Below, piece by piece: positions 1 through 10,200 of a stretch of DNA of 64,000 nucleotides. Position 1 is the first letter of the stretch. Each line of letters opens with the position of its first letter. The stretch covers positions 124,001-188,000 of the forward strand of contig NZ_FQUU01000004.1 in assembly GCF_900129295.1 (NCBI RefSeq). The letters are read 5' to 3'. The notes under the pieces were generated by a model, which had not been told where the DNA came from, did not search any database, and saw only the letters and a program-made list of their open reading frames with translations. A program made the translations under genes and the position numbers. This DNA comes from Flavisolibacter ginsengisoli DSM 18119. GTDB taxonomy: Bacteria > Bacteroidota > Bacteroidia > Chitinophagales > Chitinophagaceae.

Positions 1-871
1 CATTTACCTCAAAAGTTGGCGCCAATATACCCGAATGCCTACCGGGATTCAAAGGGAATAATCCAAAAGGCAAATAAATAGGTATGGGAACGCCTTCAAA
101 TTCCGGATGAATGGGCCCTGTAATAGCTATTTTATTATTTATGAATTTTCCTTTACTGCTTACAAAACCAAAATGAGGTTCATCATAATCGCAGGTAGTC
201 ATGATGACATGCTTTGCAAATGTGGTATTGGCGTTAACTTTCTTTATAAGATTGGCTTGCACCCACATATCCTGTTGCTTGGTGTAGGTATTGAACGTCA
301 ATCCACGCTGTGTTTTAAAATTATAGGTTATGGTATCGCTTTCGAAATTCTGTTCCGTACCCTGCTGAAAGCGTGCCCGCGTTGCCACATTGCCAAGGCT
401 ATCCCTGGAATTATAAGCCGTAACGATGCCTGTTTCCTGGTTGATCAACACTTTAGGTGCAGTAAGTGTTACATCTTTATAGATAGTTTTCGTTTTTCCG
501 TAGAGAATGAACATTTTATCCTTAACCAGTAATACTGCGCTATCCTCAGCTTCATATTCAACAGGAGCATCCAATGTATCTTTTGACATTCTTATTGAGA
601 ATGTATCTATTTTAGGAGTCGGGGGAAGTGTATCAGAACGTTGTAAGGAATCGCGTAATGTATCAGTGCTGCGGGAAATAGAATCATTCCTGGTAACACT
701 GTCCCTAAGGTTATTTTTACGAACTGGTATTGTGTCGGATGTTAAAGTGCTGTAAATTTCAGGCGTGAATAAACCATGGGCCTGGGTTTTACACGTTATG
801 GCAATGCTAAATGCAAGAGCTGCAAATACAAAACAGAAATATTTTGGCCTAAATTTGTGCAGTTGAGCCAT
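1..871 (-). CDS. lptD: LptD-like LPS assembly outer-membrane protein, N-terminal part (3' end outside window)
   Basis: The first 290 codons read open from an ATG at 871 to the window edge, so the C-terminal barrel is missing. A hydrophobic signal segment (about residues 10-31) is followed by an Asp/Ser/Thr-rich linker (about 45-80). An OstA-type strand region comes next, with residues such as ILYGKTKTIYKDV. The motif LPFGLFPLNPGRHSG near residue 275 is typical of Bacteroidota LptD. By family knowledge LptD is the outer-membrane channel that inserts lipopolysaccharide. A putative OstA/LptA-like gene lies 2.4 kb away on the other strand. Confidence is high for the family; the exact in vivo role is inferred. 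Confidence 0.85.
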   Translation of the reverse strand, partial: MAQLHKFRPKYFCFVFAALAFSIAITCKTQAHGLFTPEIYSTLTSDTIPVRKNNLRDSVTRNDSISRSTDTLRDSLQRSDTLPPTPKIDTFSIRMSKDTLDAPVEYEAEDSAVLLVKDKMFILYGKTKTIYKDVTLTAPKVLINQETGIVTAYNSRDSLGNVATRARFQQGTEQNFESDTITYNFKTQRGLTFNTYTKQQDMWVQANLIKKVNANTTFAKHVIMTTCDYDEPHFGFVSSKGKFINNKIAITGPIHPEFEGVPIPIYLPFGLFPLNPGRHSGILAPTFEVN

Positions 872-884
872 AAGGATGTTAAAA

Positions 885-912
885 CAAAAGTAACCCTTTG
901 AAACTTAAACAA
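885..912 (-). promoter_or_regulatory. Putative Bacteroidota-type promoter for the lptD-like gene
   Basis: On the minus strand a TACTTTTG box (892 to 885) matches the Bacteroidota -7 consensus TAnnTTTG. A TTG at 912-910 lies 17 bases upstream as a possible -33 element. Transcription would start about 10 bases before the ATG at 871. Matched by eye only. Confidence 0.45.
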
Positions 913-946
913 TTTGTGAAGATTAAACCGTCAAACAAAATCTGAT

Positions 947-1966
947 ATGCTTAAAAAAACTTTAGTGCTTGCTTCTTTCCTTGCAGGTTCTGCTCTTCTC
1001 TATTCATTTACTAAAGTTACTCCACACCAACAGGTTTTAAAGACGATAATTATTGATGCCGGCCATGGTATTATGTCAAATGGTGGGTACAATGGAGCTC
1101 GTGGTTCTTATTCTTATGAGGACGAGATCTGTCTTTCAGTTTCAAAGAAATTAGTGGCAATGGTTGCCAAAGATCTTCCCAATATTAAGATCATTGAAAC
1201 CAGGCCAACAAAATATATAACAGATCTGCATGAACGAGCAGATATAGCTAACCAGAACAGGGGCGATCTATTTGTGTCTATCCATGTAAATGCAATGCCT
1301 CCTATTCAAAAAAGGGAATTTCTTGGATATAAAACCCATGTATATTATACGGGCAAAGGCAAGAAAAAGAGAAAGCACTCAAGTAAGGTAGCCCAGTATA
1401 GATACTATGAAGTACCCAATACATCAGCACGTGGTACTCAAACCTATATTTGGGGTGCACACAAAAGTGAAGACAAAGAAGTGGCGGTGAGAGAAAATGC
1501 CCCAATGCTTGCTGAAGACAACTATAAGGAGAAATATGGGGATATAGATCCTAACTCCCCTGAGTTTGTTGCACTTTCACTGGTAAAAACAAGGCAATTT
1601 GCTAAACGAAGTGTAACCCTTGCTGAAATGGTTGAAGATCAGTTTTCTAAAGTTGGGCGTATCAGTGGCGGAGCCCACCAGCGCCAGGTTGGTATATGGG
1701 TATTACAAGCCACTGCTATGCCCAGTATATTAGTAGAAACTGGCTTCATAACCAATCCCCAGGAAGAAGAATACCTGAATAGTGAAACAGGACAAACAGA
1801 AATTGCTCAATGTATTACCAATGCCCTGAAGAATTACGTTGACTGGTTGGAAAAGAAACAGAACAATAATGCTGTAACCAGCTTTAGCTCTCCCAAAAAA
1901 TCTATTAGTGCTGATTCTTTCCTGCAGGATGTAGAACTGGCTGAAAGAAAACATGCTTCCCGGTAA
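947..1966 (+). CDS. N-acetylmuramoyl-L-alanine amidase (Amidase_3), secreted
   Basis: A 339-residue protein with an N-terminal hydrophobic signal (about 4-21). The Amidase_3 core follows: IIIDAGHG (zinc His at residue 40), a Glu in the IIETRP segment, SIHVNA (second His) and LVETGFITNP with the catalytic Glu. These are the marks of zinc amidases that cut the MurNAc-L-Ala bond of peptidoglycan in the periplasm. About 90 residues between SIHVNA and the last motif form an insertion, as in AmiA/B/C-type enzymes where an inserted helix regulates access. It is divergent from the lptD-like gene, with 75 bases between the two starts. It probably acts in cell separation, which is inferred. Confidence 0.9.
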   Translation: MLKKTLVLASFLAGSALLYSFTKVTPHQQVLKTIIIDAGHGIMSNGGYNGARGSYSYEDEICLSVSKKLVAMVAKDLPNIKIIETRPTKYITDLHERADIANQNRGDLFVSIHVNAMPPIQKREFLGYKTHVYYTGKGKKKRKHSSKVAQYRYYEVPNTSARGTQTYIWGAHKSEDKEVAVRENAPMLAEDNYKEKYGDIDPNSPEFVALSLVKTRQFAKRSVTLAEMVEDQFSKVGRISGGAHQRQVGIWVLQATAMPSILVETGFITNPQEEEYLNSETGQTEIAQCITNALKNYVDWLEKKQNNNAVTSFSSPKKSISADSFLQDVELAERKHASR

Positions 1967-2253
1967 TATTATATAATAATTACCTCTATAGGAAATAGTC
2001 ATGGTTTGAGATAACTCAATTGTCCTGCTGTTTTTAATACTCCATGCTATTTGAATTTTAGCCTGCAATTCCAGGCTTTTATTGCATTACATACTTGGTA
2101 TGATTTTTTAAACAACCCTGAGGCAGTAAGAGGTCGTATTATAAGGTTGGGAATTTATTTCTTATTTTGGGACAGAAATCTGTAATTCAATTAGTGATTA
2201 GAAAATAGCCTGTGAGAATATTATGACAGGGATGGATAAAATAAAGATTATAC

Positions 2254-3264
2254 ATGAAATTAACCAATGAAACTAAGGTAGGCTTACTGGCTATTGTTTC
2301 TATAGTTGTCCTCGTTTTAGGTTTTAACTTTCTAAAAGGGAAAAGCTTATTTTCTAAAACACCTGTCCTTTTTGCGGAATTCTCAAATATTGGAACCCTG
2401 GAAAAATCTAACCAGGTAAAAATAAATGGACTCCCGGTAGGTACTGTATATACTATGGTGCCGAAAGATATGGAAGTCAACAAGATCATTGTTGAAATTC
2501 ATTTATCCCGTGAGGTCAACATTCCAAAAAACTCTGTAGCTTTTATTGATGGTCCTTTAGTGGGGGGGGCATTTATTAATATTACCAAAGGAGATGCAAA
2601 TGTATACCTGGCCTCCGGAGATACTATATCTACTAAACTAGACCAGGGACTGATCAGTGATATCAAAGCACAGATAACTCCTACCATCACTCGTGTAAAT
2701 GAGACACTTGATTCGCTAAAGCTAACCATTGGAGCGATGAATGATATTTTTGATCCAAATACCAAAAACAATATGCGTAGCCTGATAGCCAACCTGGCTA
2801 TCTCTTCCGGTCACCTGCAACAAATGCTTAATGTACAAAGCGGTATGCTGGGAAAGTCGCTCAGTAACATGAACTCCATTACCGGTAACCTGGCTGCGAA
2901 TAATGATGCTATTACCAGTTCCATAAGAAATGTTGAGGTGACAACTTCCAAATTAGCTAATTCTAATATTGATGGTACAGTAGCTGCCATGCAGGCAACG
3001 ATCAATGAATTAAAAAATACTATTTCAAGCTTTAACAGCAGTAAAGGAACATTAGGATTATTGATGAATGACCGAGGTATTTATGACAGGCTGGACAATA
3101 TGACAAACAGGTTAAATACTGTGGCTTTAAGTGCAGAAATATTGTTTGATGACATTCGTGTTCACCCCAAACGCTACGTTAATATTTCAGTTTTTGGTGG
3201 AAAGAACAAGGGTGAGCCTCTAACTTCGCCTGTAGCCAAAGATACCCTTGTGGTCAAGCAATAA
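2254..3264 (+). CDS. MlaD/MCE-family lipid-transport substrate-binding protein
   Basis: A 336-residue protein with one N-terminal membrane anchor (about 8-27) and then an MCE domain. Its segment FAEFSNIGTLEKSNQVKING is the typical strand pair of MlaD proteins. The C-terminal part is helical and rich in Asn/Ser, including NMTNRLNTV. Family members sit in the inner membrane and present phospholipids or other lipids to an ABC transporter (MlaE/MlaF type). No permease or ATPase gene is adjacent here. The stop codon lies two bases before the ATG of the OstA-like gene, so the two are very likely co-transcribed. This places lipid trafficking next to LPS transport. Confidence 0.85.
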   Translation: MKLTNETKVGLLAIVSIVVLVLGFNFLKGKSLFSKTPVLFAEFSNIGTLEKSNQVKINGLPVGTVYTMVPKDMEVNKIIVEIHLSREVNIPKNSVAFIDGPLVGGAFINITKGDANVYLASGDTISTKLDQGLISDIKAQITPTITRVNETLDSLKLTIGAMNDIFDPNTKNNMRSLIANLAISSGHLQQMLNVQSGMLGKSLSNMNSITGNLAANNDAITSSIRNVEVTTSKLANSNIDGTVAAMQATINELKNTISSFNSSKGTLGLLMNDRGIYDRLDNMTNRLNTVALSAEILFDDIRVHPKRYVNISVFGGKNKGEPLTSPVAKDTLVVKQ

Positions 3265-3265
3265 G

Positions 3266-4831
3266 ATGAAACAAAAGTTCACTTCTCTCCTATTCTTTTT
3301 TTTCTTTCTTTTTTCGTTTGCGCATGCACAGGTTGCTACAACTGATACTAATAAGGTCAATATCATCAGGGCAAATTTTTTATACCTGAAGCCAGAAGGT
3401 CAACTTCAAATATTGTCAGGCAATGTGCAATTAAGCCAGAACAATACACTATTTTATTGTGATAGCTGCATTATAAACAGCAGTGCCAATACATTTGAAG
3501 CATTTGGCAATGTTCATATTAATGACAGTGACACCACTAATGTATATGCTAACCACCTGAATTATGTCGGCAATAAAAAAATGGCCTATCTGAATGGCAA
3601 TGTAAGACTCAGCGACGGACATGCTACACTGACTACAAAACAATTGGATTATGATGTAGCATCAAAGATTGGAACATATCATAATGGAGGTAAGGTAGTC
3701 AATAAAAAATCAGTGCTAACCAGTCGAGAAGGTGTTTATTATACTGATATACGTGACATTTATTTTAAAGACAATGTTGAGCTGAAGGATCCGGCATATT
3801 ATTTAAAAACCGACTCACTGCTGTATAATACAGAAACACAGGTAGCCAGATTTATAGCTGAAACATTTATTAAAGACAGTGCAGGCAAAACTATAACCAC
3901 AAAGGAAGGTTATTACGATGTTGCGCATAGCCGGGCGGAATTTACTTCACGCACCACAATAAAAGATAAGGCAATGACTGCCACCGGCGACAGGATAGCA
4001 AGTGATGATTCTACAGGAATTATTCAGATAGAAGGCCGGGGAGTATTAATAGATACTGCACAGGGAGTAAATATTTTGGCCAATCGCATCTTTGCCAACA
4101 AAAAGACCAGTGCCTACCTTGCCACGCAAAAACCGCTGATGATCATAAAACAGGAAAAGGATTCCTTGTATGTAACAGCAGATACCTTATTCTCTGCCAG
4201 GCTAACAGACCTTTATAAAAATTCGGACAGCCTGTTAAAGCTTATCGGTGTAAAGGAAAAAGACAGTACCAACAGGTATTTTGAAGCCTTCAGGCATGTC
4301 AGGATATTCTCAGATTCCATGCAGGCTGTAAGTGACAGCATGTTTTATTCTTTCAAAGATTCCATTTTCCATTTATATCAAAACCCGGTAGTTTGGAGCA
4401 GAAAAAGCCAGATGACCGGTGATACTATTTACCTGTATACCAAAAACAAGAAAGCCGATAAGATCAGGACTTTCGAGAATAGCTTCATGGTAAATGAGGT
4501 GCAGCCAGGAGTTTATAACCAGGTAAAGTCCACACGCCTGGATGGATATTTTAAAGAAGGTGTTATAGATTCTGTGCGTGCCCGTGGTGCTGCAGAATCC
4601 GTATATTTTATCCAGGACAAGGATAGTGCTTTTACAAGTGTTAATAAAACCAGCAGTGATGTCCTGGATGTATTCTTTTTGAAGGGAGAAGTTTATAAAG
4701 TAATACTAAGAAGCTCAGTAAAAGGAACACTTTTCCCAATATCTAAAAAGCATCCTTCCGAAATGCACTTACAGAATTTTCAGTGGTTGGAAGAAAAAAG
4801 GCCTAAAACAAAGTATGAATTATTCGAGTAA
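3266..4831 (+). CDS. OstA/LptA-like periplasmic protein
   Basis: I chose the ATG at 3266 because it starts a clean signal peptide (residues 1-21, ending FAHAQ). An upstream ATG at 3248 would add six residues and overlap the MlaD-like gene. The 521-residue product has an OstA-type strand repeat, for example residues around LQILSGNVQLSQNN and FEAFGNVHINDSDT. This is the fold of LptA and of the LptD N-terminus, which carry LPS across the periplasm. It is far longer than enterobacterial LptA (about 185 residues) but such long OstA-like proteins are usual in Bacteroidota. Substrate is inferred from the family. Confidence 0.8.
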   Translation: MKQKFTSLLFFFFFLFSFAHAQVATTDTNKVNIIRANFLYLKPEGQLQILSGNVQLSQNNTLFYCDSCIINSSANTFEAFGNVHINDSDTTNVYANHLNYVGNKKMAYLNGNVRLSDGHATLTTKQLDYDVASKIGTYHNGGKVVNKKSVLTSREGVYYTDIRDIYFKDNVELKDPAYYLKTDSLLYNTETQVARFIAETFIKDSAGKTITTKEGYYDVAHSRAEFTSRTTIKDKAMTATGDRIASDDSTGIIQIEGRGVLIDTAQGVNILANRIFANKKTSAYLATQKPLMIIKQEKDSLYVTADTLFSARLTDLYKNSDSLLKLIGVKEKDSTNRYFEAFRHVRIFSDSMQAVSDSMFYSFKDSIFHLYQNPVVWSRKSQMTGDTIYLYTKNKKADKIRTFENSFMVNEVQPGVYNQVKSTRLDGYFKEGVIDSVRARGAAESVYFIQDKDSAFTSVNKTSSDVLDVFFLKGEVYKVILRSSVKGTLFPISKKHPSEMHLQNFQWLEEKRPKTKYELFE

Positions 4832-4863
4832 AGGATATTGTTGATATTTTACGAAATCAAAGT

Positions 4864-6147
4864 CTATATACCAAATAGTTTTGCCTGCAGTATATAAATT
4901 AATGCCCCGGAAAAGTATCCCATAAGTGCCAGCCAACTGATCTTTTTGAGATACCACATAAAATCTATTTTCTCTATACCCATAGCAGCCACCCCTGCCG
5001 CTGATCCAATAATAAGCGCACTTCCTCCCGTGCCCGTGCAATATGCCAGGAACTCCCAGAAATAATGGTCTGTGGGATATTTATCTAAAGAGTACATTCC
5101 CATAGATGCAGCTACCAATGGCACATTATCCACAATAGAAGAAATAAGGCCAATGGAAAGAACAATTATGTTCATATCCTTAATGTTGGCATCCAGAAAT
5201 CCTGCAAGGATAGTCAGTTGCCCGGTGGATTCGAGGGACGCAATGGCCAGTAAAATGCCCAGGAAGAACAGGATGCTGGGTGCATCAATTTTTCTTAGTG
5301 CATAGGTAACTGTATAAAATTTGCGGTCAGCCTCATCTTTGTCCCGATGCAATATTTCAACTATAACCCATAACAAACCGAGACCTAATAAAATACCCAT
5401 GAAAGGGGGAAGATGGGTTACTGTTTTAAAAACCGGTACCAGCAAAAGAATTGCAATACCAGAAAAAAATACAATGTTCCGGTTTCTTTCCAGTGGTTCA
5501 GATTCATTTGTATCTATGTCTGCGGCTGGTCTTGTCACATTCCCCTTGAGGATAAACCTCAACGCAATCAATGGAACAAGCAGACACACCATACTAGGAA
5601 TCAATAATTTGATTATTATGTTATATGCTGTTATCTGCCCTCCTATCCACAACATTGTTGTGGTGACATCACCTATAGGTGACCAGGCACCTCCGGCATT
5701 AGCTGCAATAACCACCGCACCAGTAAACATTAATCGATCATTCTTTTCGTCCATTAGTTTCTTCACCAGTGATACCATTACAATGGTTGTGGTAAGATTG
5801 TCTAATAATGCCGATAGAAAAAAAGTTAGCAGGCAAATGATCCATATAAGTTTTTTCTTATTAACTGTGGTAATACGCCTGGTAATGATCTCAAAACCAT
5901 CATGTGCATCAATCAGTTCAACTATAGTCATTGCCCCCAGCAGGAAAAAAAGAATTTGTGAAACCTCACCGAGGTGACGGCTAAGGTTATTTTCTACCAC
6001 CTTAACATCACTGGCATACAGTATGTAAACTGTCCAGCAAAGTATACCGGTAATTAAAGCAATGGCCGCCTTATTAATTTGCACTTTGTGTTCCAGTGCA
6101 ATAGCCAGGTAACCAATTAGGAAAATAGATAGTAACAGCCCTGCCAT
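4864..6147 (-). CDS. nhaD: NhaD-type sodium:proton antiporter
   Basis: A 427-residue, strongly hydrophobic protein with about a dozen membrane segments. The stretch AANAGGAWSPIGDVTTTMLW is characteristic of NhaD antiporters in the ion transporter superfamily. A matching second half contains ISSIVDNVPLVAASMGM and YCTGTGGSALIIGSAAG, the inverted repeat expected for this fold. Family members exchange Na+ or Li+ for protons across the inner membrane and help pH and salt homeostasis. It converges on the OstA-like gene with about 30 bases between the stops, and I see no clear hairpin terminator there. Confidence 0.9.
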   Translation of the reverse strand: MAGLLLSIFLIGYLAIALEHKVQINKAAIALITGILCWTVYILYASDVKVVENNLSRHLGEVSQILFFLLGAMTIVELIDAHDGFEIITRRITTVNKKKLIWIICLLTFFLSALLDNLTTTIVMVSLVKKLMDEKNDRLMFTGAVVIAANAGGAWSPIGDVTTTMLWIGGQITAYNIIIKLLIPSMVCLLVPLIALRFILKGNVTRPAADIDTNESEPLERNRNIVFFSGIAILLLVPVFKTVTHLPPFMGILLGLGLLWVIVEILHRDKDEADRKFYTVTYALRKIDAPSILFFLGILLAIASLESTGQLTILAGFLDANIKDMNIIVLSIGLISSIVDNVPLVAASMGMYSLDKYPTDHYFWEFLAYCTGTGGSALIIGSAAGVAAMGIEKIDFMWYLKKISWLALMGYFSGALIYILQAKLFGI

Positions 6148-6422
6148 AGTCTTTTTGTTGTGATCAATAATTCAGATTAACATTTGGAACTCATGCAAAT
6201 AAACGCATAATGAAATTTACAGTCGGGTTTGAGCTGCAGTTTCTACATAACCATGTTGAGAAATAGATTTTTCTATAATTTTTATCCAGACAGGGCTACT
6301 TGCATATACACGCAAGTTTTGGGGTCATTTTGCGTGTTTATCCACAAATCTTAATATTTACATAAAAATCTTGCGGTTTTTTGCAGCTATTTACTTTATT
6401 TTGGTGCGAATTGTACTAACGA

Positions 6423-7172
6423 ATGCTTAAAAGAGAAAGACAGGCCTATATTCTTCACCAGGTGAACCTGCATAATAAAGTTCTGTCTGCTGACCTCAGC
6501 CACCATATAAATGTATCAGATGATACAATTCGCAGGGATCTTCAGGAATTAGCTGAATCTGGCAAACTCATCAAAGTTCATGGCGGAGCCCTTTCTCCCT
6601 CCTTTCATCATGGAAACCAATCTTCCCGTGAGATCTACTCTTATACTCAAAAGAAAATCATCGCCCAAAAAGCTGTTTCCTTAGTACAGGATGGCATGTT
6701 CATATTAACAGGCGGTGGAACAACCATCATTGAGCTGGCCAGGGTATTACCCAGCCAATTACATGCAACGTTTATATCCGGCAGTATTCCAGCTATATAT
6801 GAATATATGAACCATCCTAACATTGATGTTATCGTAATTGGTGACAAGATCTCCAAGAATTCAAAAATCACTGTTGGGCTTGAGGCTATTTCAAGAATCC
6901 GGTCATTAAGAGCAGATCTCTGCATATTAGGTATCAATGCCATTAACCTTGAGAATGGCGTATCTGATAATGATTGGGAAGTAGTTCAGATCAAAAAAGC
7001 GATGATCGAATCTTCAAAAAAGCTGGTATGCCTGACTATTTCTGAAAAGATCAATTCCCAACAACCGATACAGGTTTGTGATATACAGAAGATTGATACG
7101 CTAATTACTGAATTACCACCTGATGACCCTCTTTTAGAACCTTACATAAAAGCAGGAATTACAGTATTATAA
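6423..7172 (+). CDS. DeoR/GlpR-family transcriptional regulator
   Basis: A 249-residue protein with a DeoR helix-turn-helix at residues 1-58 (recognition segment VSDDTIRRDLQEL). A DeoRC sensor domain follows, with TGGGTTIIELARVL and a C-terminal KIDTLITE-type segment. Family members usually bind a sugar phosphate and repress a nearby catabolic operon. The SusC gene begins 28-85 bases downstream on the same strand, so it is the obvious candidate target. Upstream, a TATTTTGG stretch near 6397-6404 resembles a weak -7 box. The ligand cannot be told from sequence. Confidence 0.85.
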   Translation: MLKRERQAYILHQVNLHNKVLSADLSHHINVSDDTIRRDLQELAESGKLIKVHGGALSPSFHHGNQSSREIYSYTQKKIIAQKAVSLVQDGMFILTGGGTTIIELARVLPSQLHATFISGSIPAIYEYMNHPNIDVIVIGDKISKNSKITVGLEAISRIRSLRADLCILGINAINLENGVSDNDWEVVQIKKAMIESSKKLVCLTISEKINSQQPIQVCDIQKIDTLITELPPDDPLLEPYIKAGITVL

Positions 7173-7257
7173 TAATAACGGAGCTATATATTTAAAAAGG
7201 ATGAGTGTTACAAGCAGACATTTTTTTATTGGACAATTAAAGTTTAAACCGCTTAAC

Positions 7258-10200
7258 ATGAGAAGACTTCTACAATTGGCATTCCTAAGTATTGGAATGC
7301 TATTATTTGGTTTTTCCGGTCTTGCACAGGAAAGACCCATTTCCGGTAAGGTTACCGGGGATGATGGTACACCCCTGATAGGTGTAACTGTATTAATTAA
7401 AGGTACTGACCGGGCCACACAAACTGATGCGGAAGGACGTTTCACTATTTCCGCCCACACTGGGCAGACCCTTCATTTCTCTTCTGTAGGATATAATGCA
7501 CAGGATGCAGTTATAGGTGAAGGAAATGTGGTATCCATGAAACTTACTACCTCTTCAAGTAATGCTCTTGAGGATGTTGTTGTTGTAGGGTATAGTACTC
7601 AAAAAAGAGGGAACCTGACTGGAGCTGTATCAACTATTGATGTTAAGAAAACATTAGGTGGCCGACCTATAGCTGATGTAGGAAGAGGCTTACAGGGTGC
7701 TGCAACAGGACTTAGTGTAACAATTCCCAGTGGAGAAGTAGGATCTGACCCTATTATTAAAATCAGGGGACAGCTAGGATCATTGCAGGGCGGAAGCTCT
7801 CCATTGATATTGCTGGATAATGTTGAAATTCCAAGTATCCAGGTAGTAAATCCTAATGACATTGCTTCCATTACTGTTTTAAAAGATGCCGCCTCTGCAT
7901 CTATTTATGGTTCCAAAGCATCATTCGGAGTGATACTGATCACAACAAAAAAAGGTTCAGGAACTGGAAAGCCACAAATAAACTATTCCAACAATTTTTC
8001 ATTCCAGAATGTATGGAAAGATCTTAAAATGGCTGATGTGGATGGCCTGAGATACACTGTAGATGCAGCAGAACGTATAGGTGTAACTACTCCTACTGGT
8101 GCATTTTATTATGTAGACAGGGCTAGTTATGAAAGAGCAGTTGAATGGAAGGAAAAATATGGCAGTACTGTAGGTGCAAACGACCCTACGGTGTTTGGCA
8201 GGGACTGGTATGTCCAGGGACCTTCCAACCAGAAAATGGGTGTTAGAACTTATGATCCCTACGATTATATGGTTAGGGAGTGGGCTCCTACCCAACAACA
8301 CGATCTGTCTGTAGGCCTTACGCAGGGCAAAACATCATATAACCTGGGACTTGGCTTGTTGGATCAAAGCGGTATGATGAGACCTGCTAAAGCAGATAAG
8401 TTTTCCCGTTATAATGTTTCAATGAAAATATCCAGTGATATCAATAAGTACCTCACCATTCGGGGTGGCGCACTGTATTCCAGGAGAAATAAAGAATACG
8501 CTTATGCTACCAGCTCTACAACGGCTGATCCCTGGTATTATTTATACCGCTGGAGTTCATTGTACCCATTGGGTCGCGATGAAAACGGGGACCTGATCCG
8601 CAGCCCCTATAGTGAGATAGCCTCAGCCAACACAGCTAATATTTTACAGAATTATGCGAATTATAGCCTTGGAGCAACTGTAAACATTACGAACAACTGG
8701 AAAGTAGATTTTGATTATACTTTTTCTAACCAGGACGAAACCTGGAAAAGACCGGGAACAAGGTTCACTGCAAGGAACTCCTGGGCAGCCCCTAAGGCCC
8801 GCTTAGATGCAGATGGTAATCCAGTATACGTAGATAGTACCGGAAAAGTTGTTTCCAGCACTGCTCCTGGTGCCACACGCGCTTTTGATCTGTCATATGA
8901 TACCTATACCTCAGCTGGATCAAACCCGGATCATTTTGCACGGACAGCAACCAACTTTTTCAGTAATACTATAAATGCTTTAACCACATATAACCTGAAA
9001 TTTAAGGAAGATCATGCCTTTAAATTTATACTGGGTATTAACCGGGTTACTGCTACAACAGAGTGGCAATCTTCACAGGTAACCAATATGTTGGACATCT
9101 CTAATCCACAAATTCCATTTGGTATCGGAACGGCAACTATTGATGGTGATAAAAGATGGGAATCACAATTAGGATATTTCGGACGCATCAATTATGCTTT
9201 CCAAAACAAATATCTTTTGGAAGGAAACTTACGTTACGACGGATCTTCAAAATTCCCGAAGGAATTATGGTGGAGATGGTATCCCTCAGTTTCAGCAGGT
9301 TGGGTAGCGAGCGAAGAAAGCTTTATGAAATGGACAAAACCTGTAGTGAGTTCTCTTAAGTTCAGAGGCTCATGGGGTTCAATTGGAGATCAAAGTGTGT
9401 CCAACAGATTATACCTGCCTATCATGCCTAACGGTCAATCAACATGGATCAATGGATCAAGGGTAAGTTATGTAGGCTCCCCTGCTGCCATTGACGCCAA
9501 TATCCAGTGGCAGGATATTATTAGTAAAAATGTCGGTGTAGATCTTGGACTTCTAAATAATAAAATCAATATTTCTTTTGATCTCTTTGAAAGAAACACT
9601 GAAAACATGATCGTGCCGCAGGAAGGCATTCCTTTAACTTTTGGAACGAACGCACCTCTTGGAAATTATGGCGCCCTGTCAACAAAAGGCTGGGAATTAT
9701 CCCTTGATTTTAACCACAGGTTTGATAATGGCCTAGGCATTAATGTTAGAGGAAATATCTCGGATGCAAAAAGCATTTTAACCTCTTATGGTTCAGGCAC
9801 CCAGGTGACCAGTAATTATAATGGTAAAACGATAGGTGAAATATGGGGATATCGCACAGACAGGTTGTACCAGAATGAAGATTTTGAGCTGGATGCAAAT
9901 GGTAAGCCTATTTTAATTACACTTACTCCTGCAGAAAGTGCTTTATATGCAGGGAAAAAAGCTTATAAATTAAAGGCAGGTCCTAATGGTAAGATGCCGG
10001 TTTATCAGGCCTTTTTACAAAATTCATCCAACTTCTTTTTCGGCCCTGGCGATGTGAAGTTCAGGGATGTAAATGGCGATGGTGAAATCAATAATGGCAA
10101 GGGTACTTTAGCTGATCATGGTGACCTTGAAATGATAGGTAATTCAACACCTCGTTACGAGTATGGTTTCAGACTGGGAGCAGACTTTAAAGGTTTTGAT

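Noticed and set aside
107-532. 141-codon plus-strand frame at the left edge
   Set aside because: Antisense to the lptD-like gene, which shows a recognisable LptD motif and signal peptide.
5321-5977. 218-codon frame on the plus strand
   Set aside because: It is antisense to nhaD, whose protein is clearly recognisable.
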